DNA of 64,000 nucleotides from Hemibagrus wyckioides. Taxonomy: Eukaryota; Chordata; Actinopteri; Siluriformes; Bagridae. The position numbers and the translations under genes are program-made. Each line of letters begins with the position of its first letter. The first letter of the stretch is position 1. Below are positions 23,030 to 35,300 of the stretch, piece after piece. Location: contig NC_080731.1 in the NCBI RefSeq assembly GCF_019097595.1, positions 8,313,071 through 8,377,070 of the forward strand. The letters are read 5' to 3'. Under the pieces are notes generated by a model that was given only the letters and a program-made list of their open reading frames with translations, was not told where the DNA came from and did not search any database.

Positions 23030-23235
23030 TTTATAATCCAACTCTCCAGTGTCACCCAAATGAGGATGTGTTTCCTATTGAGTCTGGTTCCTCTCAGGGT
23101 TCCTTCCTCATATCGTCTAAGGGAGATTTTACTTGCCACTGTTGCACATTAAGGATAAATATGAATGTACATTTTTAAACTTTGTCATTTCCGTCATAAA
23201 AATCTGAAATAAATTTAAATACTTTAGTCGGGATT
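23030..23235 (+). repeat. dispersed repeat, family D copy 2
   Basis: CTCTCCAGTGTCACCCAAAT, CTGGTTCCTCTCAGGGTTCC, TTCCTCATATCGTCTAAGG, then a low-complexity tail. Confidence 0.65.
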
Positions 23236-23364
23236 GAATGGTTCTAGCCGTTCTTCCAACTTTATTCATATGAATTCAAACAAAGTATCATTAGCATGTT
23301 TCCTGTATCAATTTACAGAATGAGGGAACGCATTTCATTTAACTTTATATGAAAATCTTGAAAA

Positions 23365-23640
23365 GAATGAACTGGCTTGGACTGTGATGGAATGGCTTCC
23401 CATTCTGGGTGTAATCCCCCGTTCCTGGGATCGGCGCTGGATCCTCCATGACCATGACCAGTAATAAGCAGCAACTGAAGATGAATGAATGAATGAATAA
23501 ATGAATAAATGAATAAATGAATAAATGAATAAATGAGTGAATCACTGTATCTAAATATCTTAAATTTTCTACTTAACATTTATTGAATGAATGAATGAAT
23601 GAATGAATGAATGAATGAATGGATGGATGGCTGGATGGAA
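23365..23640 (+). repeat. family A 3' half with (GAAT)n tail
   Basis: GGATCGGCGCTGGATCC and CCAGTAATAAGCAGCAACTG are the 3' part of the family A repeat. It is followed by GAATGAATAAAT units (23486-23540) and a (GAAT)n tract (23583-23625). Minus-strand frames over it are microsatellite translations. Confidence 0.75.
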
Positions 23641-23754
23641 CAACAGCTATGAATGACAAACCCCAAGAAAATTCCTTGAACCCCAAATTTTAGTGTAATT
23701 TCATCCAAGTGGGCTCTTACAGTACGCTGTCCTTCTCTCTATGAGTAACATGTT

Positions 23755-24285
23755 ATTAATCACATTTACTTTACCGTTAGCAGTGCTTTAGCCTCAGGCT
23801 GGTCAGCTTACTTTTCCACCCCCCCTTTTTTCCCCTGCCACACACTCTTCACCACCAACGCCCATTAACTGCACTGATTGAGTCTTCTTTACAGGTCAAT
23901 CTTCACTTCAGCAGCCCTGTCTCCTTTGATTTCCCCTCATTCCCGGTGCTGGGGTGATCAGGAATGTGCAGGCACTCCACAGAATCCCCTCATTAAGCTG
24001 ACGGGCCCAGTCTCAGCAACCATTAACTCCATTCCGGCAAAATTCATCGCACTGCCAGATAAGACGGATGAGGGGAGACACAAGGAGGGTGGGGGCCTGA
24101 TTTGGACTAGAACTGTGTCAATGCACAGCCAGCCGTATTCGGCACGTCAGTGATGGACGTCTGTCTGCGAAGTGTCCGGCAGCACAGAGATTACTCGTTG
24201 CATTAGCATTGATTAGCAGAATGAAATTTGCGCTCCGTTTTGCTAATGCTTATTTCACTGTTTGTAGATCATCACTCATCTACTT
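23755..24285. promoter_or_regulatory. candidate intergenic regulatory element, about 0.5 kb
   Basis: Longest repeat-free, GC-richer segment between the two genes. Contains CCCATTAACTGCACTGATTG (23861-23880), repeated CATTAA motifs, and GCATTAGCATTGATTAGCAG (24201-24220). The open frame at 23878-24153 has no recognisable domain. Texture, length and motif density suggest an enhancer. Confidence 0.4.
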
Positions 24286-24359
24286 TGACATCACTCATTT
24301 ACTTTGTGCATAGTCTCACGTGGATGCCGTAAAGATTTGCACAATACCTGTCTCAATCA

Positions 24360-25160
24360 ATACACAATACTTTTCTCACCTGGATTGGGTTCATTTGTAC
24401 CTCTGAAGTGATGCTGTAAATAATAACAGTCCTGTGCTCTTCTTATTCACAATATACACTTCTCTGTTTCTAATTAATCATTTAAAGGATATGTTTCTTG
24501 CCACGGTAACCTCTATCTTGCTAATTAATCTGTATCCAAAGTTGTTTCATTAAAAGTTCTATAAAAATACAATTGAACTGAACTGGATTGAGGATTTGTT
24601 TTATATTGATATCTGCTAACAAAGATAGACTGTGTCTAATTATTGCAACATGACTGGCAGAAAAAAAGCAGAAGGAGGGCCTTTCGGCTTTTTCCTAGGG
24701 GTGGTAGTGAAGATACCAAAGACATTTTGCAAGCATTTTGATATTTTGGAGATGTCCATTTAAAGTATTATAATCTGCTGCTTTGCTTTGTGCCTTGTTT
24801 GCATCTCAAAACTCCTTCAGATCTTTAGATGTCCATCAGTGAAAAGATGCTAGTCTTTCAGGAATAAAGTGAGAGAAGCTGAATTTAACAAGCCAAAATC
24901 ATACACATCTTTAGGACTCTCTACAACACTACAAACTCGACAAGACTTTACAAGAACTATAATTATTAGCATTCCCAAAATGTGTTCTGATCATGGTCAT
25001 AAACATCAGTAAAGACCCAAAGAACAACCAGAACCACAACAACAATAAACTGATGAAACATTCTGATCTCTGATAAGCAAGCCAGATGCAACTTCCGGAG
25101 ACAACGTGAGAAAGGAAACTTGAGAGGAACCAGACGCAAAAGTGTGACAGAATAGTGGCG
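24360..25160. repeat. diverged family D sequence in two orientations
   Basis: About 24520-24595 ends in ACAATTGAACTGAACTGGAT, like the family tail on plus. About 24900-25150 reads in minus orientation with the CTCAAGTTTCCTTTCTCACG and CATCTGGCTTGCTTATCAGA parts. Boundaries are rough. Confidence 0.45.
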
Positions 25161-26354
25161 TGATAAATCATCAGATTTTCTCAATTGTGTACTGTAAAGC
25201 CAAACAATACTAATCGAGTTGAATGACCATTACTGTGGATAAGATTCCAGAAATTAGTATATGATGGTCTTTATGATTGCAGCAGCAGCAGTTCTTTGGT
25301 ACAAATATACAATTTTCCAAGGAGAAACTTTTGTGATATATACTGTTTTTGAGACATATAAATCTTTAGGTCCAGATAGGACCACACTGATACAAAAAGC
25401 AAGGTCTTGGTTAAACTTACTGCTTGCCGCCTTCAAGGCATGGCACTTTCGGCATGAAATTAATCTTACACCTTCATCTTTTGTCATGGAACTTTACTCT
25501 TAATGAGTTTCAACACCTCAATGAATCTCGCAATTAGTTCAATTGTTTTCCCTGTCACTTCTGATTATTCATAGCACTGTAATGTCCATGACAAAAGAAC
25601 CGGATTAGAACTTCTAAACTATGATTCATTCTCAAACACATCACCATAATCAAGTGTGGGACACACATACACTGTTTACAATACCCGAACTCTTTAAGAG
25701 GCATCAAGTGAATATACCGAATCTGATGCATGTAACAGTGTATGGTAATTAAAAAGATTTGATTGTGTTTGATTCTCGCTCTTATTAAAAATCCATTGTG
25801 CTTTCCATGCCTTAAATGCATGACATTTTGTAATCCTTCACTGTGTTAATCAGAATGCATCTTCATGTTTTCACTTATGATAAGTCAGCTAATCAGAAGA
25901 AATGACATCCATGATCACTTGGAAAAAATAAATGAAAATGTGATACATTATCATCAGATACTTGAATGTAATAGAATACAGGACATTCAAGACAAACATG
26001 AGAGGGTACTAAAGAAGTAGTGAACTTCTGGTGTGTGTGTGTTTATTTATTACTCTTTATGTTGCTCTCCAAGGATTTCAGTCATAACTCACCCAATATT
26101 CCCAATACAGAACTCGATAATACACTTAAATTTTGTTCTCTCCAAGGAGTTAAGGATATAAAAATTAAAAATGAGTAGAAAATAGAGGCTGGTACAGAAC
26201 ATGTTACATCAATGTATGGTAAATGTCCTGTTATTTCTCATTAGTTGAGAAATAGTGTCATCTGCTCATGTTAAATAAATAAAAATAAATAAAATAAAAT
26301 AAATTATTACTATTAGTAATAGTACTATTAAAGTACTATTACTAGTACTATTAC
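25160..26354. other. intergenic, nothing recognised
   Basis: Both strands are open over about 240 bp at 25254-25503, but neither frame resembles a known protein. Otherwise AT-rich. Confidence 0.5.
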
Positions 26355-26390
26355 TAATTAGTATCACTGTAAAATTATTTTTAATTAATT

Positions 26391-26434
<44 letters not shown>

Positions 26435-26472
26435 CAAATTAATTAAAAATAATTTTACAGTGATACTAATTA
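26355..26472. repeat. perfect 42-bp inverted repeat around (TA)n
   Basis: Arms 26355-26396 and 26431-26472 are exact reverse complements (left arm opens TAATTAGTATCACTGTAAAA). A 34-bp, mostly TA, loop lies between. No coding content. Looks like a young palindromic MITE or an end-to-end inverted duplication. Confidence 0.92.
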
Positions 26473-26569
26473 TTGAAATTATTAATACTATTTTAAATAC
26501 TGTTAGTAAATATTACTATTTTTATATATAATTATGTTTTTTTTTTTTTACTGTTTTCTATACTACTTA

Positions 26570-26750
26570 TCTTACACAGAGTTGCAGGGAACCTCATGCT
26601 GCCACCCAATCGCAGGGCACAATTGCACACACACTTGCACAATCACAATCAGCCTACTACACATGTCTTGGGTCTGCGGGAGGAAACCAGAATACCTGCA
26701 GGAAACCCATGAAGCATGAGAAGAACATACCATCTAGGATGTAGGAATCA
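26570..26750 (-). repeat. dispersed repeat fragment
   Basis: GGTCTGCGGGAGGAAACCAG, then AGGAAACCCATGAAGC, then GAGAAGAACATACCATCTAG: the order of a common fish repeat that runs antisense to the family A middle section. Confidence 0.55.
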
Positions 26751-26781
26751 AACAGGCAATATACATATACAGACATATATA

Positions 26782-26783
26782 TA

Positions 26784-26857
<74 letters not shown>

Positions 26858-26870
26858 TAATAATAATAAA
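26782..26870. repeat. (AAT)n microsatellite
   Basis: About 28 units with a single GAT interruption. Confidence 0.95.
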
Positions 26871-27459
26871 GGAACCTCCTTTATCTCTTGTTTTTAGTCA
26901 TTTTTCCATTCTGAACCCATGATAATCCTTTCAGCCTAGGTGTGTGATTTATGGTTTCTATTAATATTATGTAAAAGGAATTCAACTTAAATCATTCAGT
27001 GGATTTCCTGACTGTAGTTAAATAAGATAACCCGAGAGTGTGTAAACACTGTGTGTTTAGTGCCACAAGGACAGGAAGCACTATCAAGTGCAAACATGTC
27101 TACAAATCACAGGAAGTCTCTAGGTAATAATGTAACATCCCAGCGGAATTTTCGTGAATGTTTAACCACATATGGTCCCTGGTGATGACAGAGTTCGAGT
27201 TGGACTCGTACAAAATTTTTTATATGAAGCAATTCAGTTTCATTTTACAGTGTATTTTATATAGATGCAGATAAGTGGAGTGTTCACAAGGCTTGTACGA
27301 TACCCAATAAGATATCGCTAATGTGCAATTTGTTTACTTGTTCATAAGCTATTCCATTAAATCAAAGTTACTTCTTTGAATATAATTCAGATTTTTTTTG
27401 CACACACTTTAATGTATAGACCCTATATGTGTTTAAAGTTCACATGTATAACTCAAAGA

Positions 27460-28115
27460 GCAGCATGGCAGCACAGTGGGCATCATCACAGTTTCAGGGC
27501 CCCTGGTTCAATCCTGAGCTTCGGTTACTGTTTGGTGTTTGTTTGAAGATTCACATGTTCTCCATGTGCAAATGGGTTTCTGTCAAATTCTCTGGTTTCC
27601 AAAAAATGCTTGTAAGTGAGTGGGCTATAATAATATCACCTAGGTGTGTATAAAAATGTGAATGTACACCAATCAGGCACAACATTATGACCACCTGCCT
27701 AATATTGTGTTGGTCCCATTTTTGCTGTCAAAACACAGCAAACTGTGATGCACTGTAGCTCGTCTGTTGGATCGGATCACACGGGTCAGCTTTCGCTCAC
27801 CATGTGCATCAATGCGCCTTGGCTGCACATGACCCTGTTGCCGGTTCACCGGTGTTCCTTCCTTGGACCACTTTTGATAGATACTGACCACTGCAGACCG
27901 GGAACACCCCACAAGAGCTGCAGTTTTGGAGATGCTCTGATCCAGTGGCCCTTGCATGAGTCTGTGTGTGTGTGTGTGTGTGTGTGTGCACATAATCCTC
28001 CTTGATAATCTGGTTTTCCTTTTTAAGGTGTATATCAAATTCATACCCAGTATTCCCAGTACAGCCTGACCAGGATAAAGCAGATACTAAGGATAAATGA
28101 ATGAATATAAAATCA
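27460..28115 (+). repeat. dispersed repeat, family A copy 4, split by a Tc1 relic
   Basis: The left half (27460-27666) has GCAGCACAGTGGGCATC, CAGGGCCCCTGGTTCAATCC and ACATGTTCTCCATGTGC. The right half (27963-28115) has the GT tract and CAGTATTCCCAGTACAGCC, ending in GATAAATGAATGAAT. The Tc1-like piece at 27667-27962 sits between them. Confidence 0.7.
27667..27962 (-). mobile_element. Tc1-like relic, family E copy 1 (truncated)
   Basis: Starts at a TA with ACACCAATCAGGCACAACAT, then TATGACCACCTGCCTAATAT: the right terminal repeat. On the minus strand it encodes the N-terminal helix-turn-helix of a Tc1 transposase ([20 protein letters not shown], then YQKWSKEG). The catalytic DDE part and the other end are absent. 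It interrupts a family A repeat. Confidence 0.8.
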
Positions 28116-28729
28116 TCATACAGATATGAAGCATTTAGATATAAAAACCAAAATAAGTCGATTACTGTGATTCATAGAAAGTACAACGTAAAGAAGGAAG
28201 AGGGCAAAAAGGGATCCATGTTAGCTTCATAATGCAACACAGGAAAAGGAAAGACACAAGGTGAATAAAATGTCCAAAATAGGCAATATACACAGAAGAC
28301 AACGAACAGTTGCATTAAGCAGTAAATTAGCCAATTAGCCAAAGAGGATGCAGTATGTTGTATTTACTGTAATATCTATTACATCATTTAGTGCTATGAA
28401 TTTATATGAGAGGTCTACAGAATCCCATCAGTTTCTCCTTAATGATAATAGTGATTATTTTTTAAAGAGGTCTTCTGCTATAAGCCTTCACATTGCTTTA
28501 GAGGATTAAATGCCAGTTCAAGCACCAGTTTTGACCAAATTTGTCTCCATTCTTCCTCACTTTTTATTTTTTTTTATTTTCCCAACCCATTTCACAATTT
28601 CCTGCCTCTCAGATTGCACGAGACTCTCAGCTTACAGTACTTCAGCATGGGTGTTATTAGTGACCTATTTACCTTATAATATATATTCACGAAGTGTGTA
28701 ATATCCGTGTAAACCTAACGGTTAACGTT
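28116..28729. other. intergenic, nothing recognised
   Basis: AT-rich upstream of the antxr2 promoter; no supported feature. Confidence 0.55.
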
Positions 28730-28975
28730 TGTTTGAGGCTTGCCAGTTTTTCTTCCCCCCCCCACATCCTCCAGCTGTTGAGTGCACCACCCCAGTTCTT
28801 CCTTTCACATCTGTCTGCGCATGCGCATTATTACACCTCCTCGACTTCTTTCAGAAGAAAAGTTTTGCAAGGCAAACTCGTCAAAAGTTTGTCTGCTACA
28901 CGGACCAGCCATATGAAGGATAAACGAGGAAGCATGAAGCAATCACTTTAATGACGTGATCATGTTTATTCATCT
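28730..28975 (+). promoter_or_regulatory. candidate antxr2 promoter with NRF1 and CRE-like sites
   Basis: The palindrome TGCGCATGCGCA at 28816-28827 is a perfect NRF1-type site, a motif enriched just upstream of vertebrate transcription starts. TGACGTGA at 28952-28959 is an ATF/CREB-type site. Both lie 270-415 bp upstream of the antxr2 ATG. No TATA box in a convincing place. Confidence 0.5.
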
Positions 28976-29145
28976 ACAGGAAGGATTTTATAACTTCATT
29001 TCAAAACGCTTGGGACATGTTGCGCCAGAGTGGTACATATAACCGAGCTGCTATTGTTCTTCTTCATTTGTTACTTTGTTCACTGCATTGACCACACGGT
29101 TTGGAGTATTTGTTTTGGTACTTTCTTTTATGTGTTATTCCTACT

Positions 29146-29148
<3 letters not shown>

Positions 29149-29208
<60 letters not shown>
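29149..29208. repeat. (TA)n tract just upstream of the antxr2 start codon
   Basis: Sixty bases of TA with one G interruption, ending 21 bp before the ATG at 29230. Confidence 0.95.
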
Positions 29209-29229
29209 AAGACTCAATAGCGTCAAATA

Positions 29230-29372
29230 ATGTCAAAGAAAAGTTTCACCGCAGAGAAACATTTCACTGCGGCCGTCACAGCGGTTCTTCTGCTCGGCTT
29301 CATTTCGTCCTGCAGACCTGAATCGTCTCCATCCTGTCATGGAGCTTACGACCTCTACTTCGTCTTGGACAG
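29230..29372 (+). CDS. antxr2: antxr2 exon 1
   Basis: Signal peptide and the first strand of the vWA domain ([10 protein letters not shown]). Donor GACAG|GTCAGT, phase 2. Confidence 0.93.
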
Positions 29373-32300
29373 GTCAGTTCTGCTCTGTTTGTTTTCTGTC
29401 TTTTTTTTCTTCTTTACAGCTGTTTTCTGTTCAAGCTTGAACAAGTTTTCTGTTTGAAGATATTTACATGGCTGTCACACTAAACCTTTTTATGCCAGTA
29501 TGACGAGATCCTGTGGCAAGAGAACCTCAGATAGTTTATTCAGTTCAGTTCAGGTCTATTCGTAGCAATAGACTGTCAAAAAGCATGCAGGTTTAGAGAA
29601 ATCCAGATGTTCAGGCGACAGTAGCAAGAAGAAGAAAAAAATACGCTTTGAGAGGACAGGAAGAATTGTTGAGAGGAACTACGAGAACCTGTCCTCTTCT
29701 GGGTGAAACCGGATAGTATGATTATGAATTAGTTGTTTCTTCTAATGTCAAACTGTAGGATGTTCATAAGAATCCCAGGATGAGGATGTGCACAGGACAG
29801 TCTTGATGATTACAGTGGCGGTTCTTAGGATCAGATCCACAGCTGAGATTTTCCACCGAGGCGAGGTCATAAACTGTGATTTTTATGCCTTTTGGATCTC
29901 AAACTCTTTGCACCTAAGGACCTCTTTAACTGTTTTCACACTGTCTCAGTGGAGACTTAATTCATGAATATAATCCAACAGAGGTCCAAATGAGGCTGAT
30001 TATTATAGTCATTATGGTCTGATTTGTTTTAAGGTTCATGAGGTTTTTATTTACATCTCTTTGATTTAAGTGACCAGTCCAAAAAGGCTGGACCGATAAC
30101 AAATATAATGAATATAAATATAACTTGATAACAGTGAATGGTGATTTCCAGCACCAAAACAAACCCCCATCAACTTGCAGACTTCCTAGTTACGCTTCAT
30201 GGCCTCCACTTTGAAAAAGTTTGCCTTAGGCTATATGTGTTGCATGATTTTATTTGCCAGTATGTTAAAACAGACTTGTTATCTAGTTCAAGAGAAATAT
30301 AACAGAAAACTATCTGCATTATCGACGCTGTTAAAGGTTAAGAGGAACCTGAAAAAAATCAGTCCAACTCTTATAATACTATTTCAGTTGTAGCAGAACT
30401 TTGCTACTCTTTGAGGTCTTTAGCTCAAACATCTCACTGGCTGGTTCATCCAGATTAAACAGTTTGCAGATGCAACATCTTTTCATCTTTTTATAAATGG
30501 CTCCCTAAAGGCCACTGGTGCATATTTATTTATTATTGTGTGCTAGAAAGTTGTAGTCATTTCATCCAACTGTACATAGCTGTGTTAAGCTATTATGTTT
30601 CCTGCCAGGTTACATGAAATGCAATAGTTGGAAATCCAATGGTTTTTGTCCCAAAGTGTTCAGTATTATACCATCCTTGACATCCTCCTACAACTACACA
30701 GTTCAGTCTGCAGAAACTCTTTTGACCAGATGCAGTTGTGAGGAATTCTTTATGCTCTTGTTTGTTTAGATTCATGCCTATCTTTTATTTCCTTATCTTT
30801 TAAGAAATGTTGGCTGGCCACCACCCAGACATCAGGGTGATTATGGAAGATGAAGAAAAAGATTCAGTCCTTTCTCTACTTATGAAATAATCCCTCTAAA
30901 TCTCTCTCCAGAAATCTCTAGAGAGTTTCTTTATAATACTAATGACATCCCTAGTTTTTGACCAGACTCATTGCCGAACACTGTTTTATGGACACTTCAG
31001 ATCATGGTTAATGGTGTTACAGGCCCACTGTGATGTGACATTCCTCGAACAACAGTGGTTTTACATTTCACCCAATCCTTAAAAACAATGGTTGGTTTTG
31101 CTTAAGAGACATAAACACAATGATTCAGAGGTGCGATTCAGCATTAATGTTGCCATGTTAGAATTTCCACTGAGACAAACTATCCAGTTCAGATGAATCA
31201 TCTTCATTTTCATTGTTTTTGTAAAAATTGTAACCAGTATACCAATAGTAACAACCACATAAAAACTGTGTTTTTATGAATGTTTTTCTATTTTCTTTTT
31301 GCTTAAATATACAGACAGGTTACACTTCCTGGTGTTTATCCTTCTTGTGCAGTTGTAGTTATTTGTATAATAATATATCCATCAGACAAGATGGACTGAA
31401 GCTGTTCTGGTGGCTTGTGGTGGTCTGACACCTTACTATCTATAGATAAAAACAGATAAGGATATAGATCTCACTAATACAGATAAATCCAATCTTTCTA
31501 TGACCTCCATTGACTTGTGTTTTATTCTCTTTGTTACAGGTCAGGAAGTGTCTCGACTGATTGGGTCCAGATCTATGAGTTTGTGAAAAATCTCGTAGAT
31601 CGATTTGTAAGGTAAGAATTCCTTAATTTTTTTTTCCATAAGAAAACTTGAAAGTATATGCAAGATTAATTCAATGTAGTGCCTTATACTGTGAAACCGA
31701 GCTCATCTAACCACACATCCGGCTTGGAAAAGATTCTGAAGGGGGGAGGGGGATTTGAGATATGAAATAAACAAAAAAATAAATAAATAAAAGGCCTGAT
31801 GAATGTTGAACTTACGTAACGTTGACTCAATGTATGTGCCAGTACAGACGGTAGCGACCTAGCCAGAAGAAAGCAGTCTGCTTGAGAAAATAGCAAAGGG
31901 AGCAGGTGGGAGTGGGTGGCAGGGAGGCTCAGTCTTCTGGGCTGCGAGAATGGCCATTTGCACCAAAACCTTCCAACGCCACACTTATCCCTCACACATA
32001 ACGGGAGGAGAGGCAGAGAATGTACTTTAAGGAATGGCGTGCGAGAGTAGACCAGCACAGTCTGCTCTTGACTTTGACACTCTTCTGTTGCACCATGTGG
32101 AATCTGCTGGCCCTTTTCCTGTTCTTGCTCTCTCTCTCACTCTCTTTCTCTCTCACTCTCTCGTTGTTTCTTTGTTCGGTGTTAGATAGACCAGCTGTAT
32201 CAAACGTTAATTAAATCATTAGTCCAAAGAGGATTTGCTAGGAGATCCCTAGTCGCCTCGGTATTGTACGACAGAAGTCTCAACGATTCTGCTACGAGAG

Positions 32301-35300
32301 CGGATTTTGAAATCTGAACTCAGTGACGTAACCTTCAACTTGCTCAACTTAACAGATACGCTCCCCAGGCCTCCTCATGTGTCTGTGACTTAATCACACA
32401 CTAAAATATTGAAAATGATGATTGATGTTTTTTGTCAGTAGGGGTTGCCTAGTTGAGCATATTGGCTCTGTTTTCATGAATAATCTCATGTGGGGGATGA
32501 TTGCAGGTTGAATGTGTCAGCGAAGTGCGAAAAAGCGGCACCTCTCCTTATGCTCATGAGTCCTGAGACCTGACTAGCTGTGAGGTCTGAAACCCAACAT
32601 GTTTCAGTGCTGTATTAGCTTTAGTGACAGAAGGTTGAGAGAAAGCCCAAATGCTTTACGAGCTAGGGCAATAATCAGTAGTTTGTATGCAGAATGTTAT
32701 TGTTTATTCTCGTCTAGTTCTTATGTAGAGAAAGACATTGCATATAAAAATGATTTAAGGAACATATAATACACTATAATGATGCAACTTGAAGTTGTGG
32801 GCTTTATTTATGAGGTGCCACATTATACGTATACATATATATATATAAAACACAGCAGTCGTGTGTTTTGGATGTGCTGAGTGCAGGGTGAGTCAGTCAA
32901 CATGTTTCTGATTAATCACTTACTTCCTCCTGAGGGAATTTTTACAACTATGTCACATCCTTTTATTAGACGGCCATACCGGCATCTTATTCATAGCACG
33001 GTGTTGAGAGTCACAGGATCTTAAGCTGTATTCATGTGTTGTCGTGACAGAGGACTAAAGGCTGATATATATTTAGACACACTGCTTAAATAATTATAAA
33101 ATGATCTGATCGACTAAATCTTAGATCTCTTATAAGCCCTTTTTAAAATTAAGTTCTCTTTGGCCACTTTGAAGTGGAGCGATATAAGATTATTACTATT
33201 GCCTAATTTTACACTATAAAAGTTTATGTGCTTGACATCATTTTGCTATTATATATAATAGGGTTACAGAATATGTTCAGCTCATGTTGCCCCAAAGAAA
33301 AAGTTGAATTATGCTTAAATTGAGTGCTATGTATTAATTATGTTGGTTTTCCATTTCAGCCCCAATCTGAAGGTTTCGTTCATCGTTTTCTCGTCAAGCG
33401 CAGAAGTCATATTGCCTCTCACTGGAGACAGGTACGGCTGTTGAAATACTATTCTGTAATGCGCAAGACATAAAAAGAAGTGAAATTGTCTACAGCTGTT
33501 TTACCTGGTTTTTGTAGATACTGAAGTTCAGCATTCATTTATTTATTCAGCATTTCTTTTTATTATTTTACATATTGTATTTTATATATATACACATACA
33601 CCGATCAGCCATAACATTATAAGCAGTGAGAGGTGAAGTGAATAACACTGATGATCTCCTCATCATGGCACCTGTTAGTGGGTGGGATATATTAGGCAGC
33701 AAGTGAACATTTTGTCCTCAAAGTTGATGTGTTAGAAGCAGGAAAAATGAGCAAGCGTAAGGATTTGAGCGAGTTTGACGAAGGGCCAAATTGTGATGGC
33801 TAGACGACTGGATCAGAGCATCTCCAAAACTGCAGCTCTTGTGGGGTGTTCCAGGTGTGCAGTGGTCAGTATCTATCAAAAGTGGTCCAAGGAAGGAACA
33901 GTGGTGAACCGGTGACAGGGTCATGTGGGGAGCGAAGACTGGCCGATGTGGTCCGATCCAACACACAAGCTACTGTTGCTCAAAGAAGTTGCTGAAGAAG
34001 TTAACGCTGGTTCTGATAGAAAGGTGTCAGAATACGCAGTGCATGACGGGTCAGGGCTGTTTTAGCAGTAAAAGGGGGACCAACAACAATATTAGGCAGG
34101 TGGTCATAATGATATGCCTGGCTGGTGTGTGTATATATATCCTTTATATAAACTTTACCATTGGCTCTACGCGTTTATACATTCCAGGACAATGATAGAG
34201 GACGGCCTACAGAAACTGAGCAAAGTCATACCTGCAGGTGATACATACATGCATGAAGGAATTAAAAAGGTAAGGATGTGTACCTTCTAGAATTATGAAT
34301 ACTTGTGTAGACTTGTTAAGGATATTTTACTGAAAATATATTGCACATCTGACACACACACACATCTGTATCTGATATTATGTGTAGTAATATGAGGACT
34401 GAGGACTGAGGACTGCGTAGAAAGTACATACATACTACTGACATACATCATATTACATCATAACCTCTCATTTCCGCTACATCCCAACGTCACTGAAGTG
34501 TAAACGAATAAGATGATTGATTTTCAAAATACTGCTGTTATGACCAGATGCATTTTAACATCTATTACATCATTTTACAGTATTACAGTGTACTGTCTAC
34601 ATTGTAATTTTACAGGGAAACACTGTGATTTGTGTGTATTTATAGATTAAATTACTGGTCATTAAAAATTTTATTAAGCTAACCATTATTTTTGGGTTTT
34701 GTTTATTTAAGACACTAACCGGCACAAATGTCTGTTCCCATCATCACATTGAACCCTGGACAGAAGTTGAAAAATATTTGGCCACTAAAACAATCAATCC
34801 CAGAATGCAATTTTTGTACTGCACTATATTTACAGCTATTCTGTAAAAGATACAGTAACATCCTGCTAAAAAAGGATCTGAAAAGTTAGAGTAAAGGGTT
34901 ACAGGGTATGTTTGGAGTTTAAAATAAACTGCATTCCTCTGGTTTCACTCACATTCCAGATAAGCGATAAACAAGTGTTTTTCTATTTCGGGACACAATC
35001 TTGTTAGCACACAATCAACATACTTGCTCTGAAACTTCACTGCTTTCTTTGCATTATTTTACCAAATAAGTGTCTTGCATGCCCGCATATTATAAATTCA
35101 ATGAACATACAGTATATAAACACACTGCACTTTTTATGTTTCATCATCTTTAGGCCACCGAGCAGATGAAAGAACAAACCAAAAAGTCTTCAAGCATCAT
35201 AGTTGCATTGACAGATGGGAAACTTGCTGTATATGTCCATGATCTTACTGTAAAAGAGGTAAGTTGATTTGTGTTGCTGTGAGATGGAGTTTGGTCGTGT

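Noticed and set aside
25254..25503. complementary open frames
   Set aside because: Short, no conserved motif, no upstream promoter or splice pattern.
27685..28044. 119-codon minus frame with a real helix-turn-helix
   Set aside because: It is a truncated Tc1 transposase fragment fused to a microsatellite; not a host gene.
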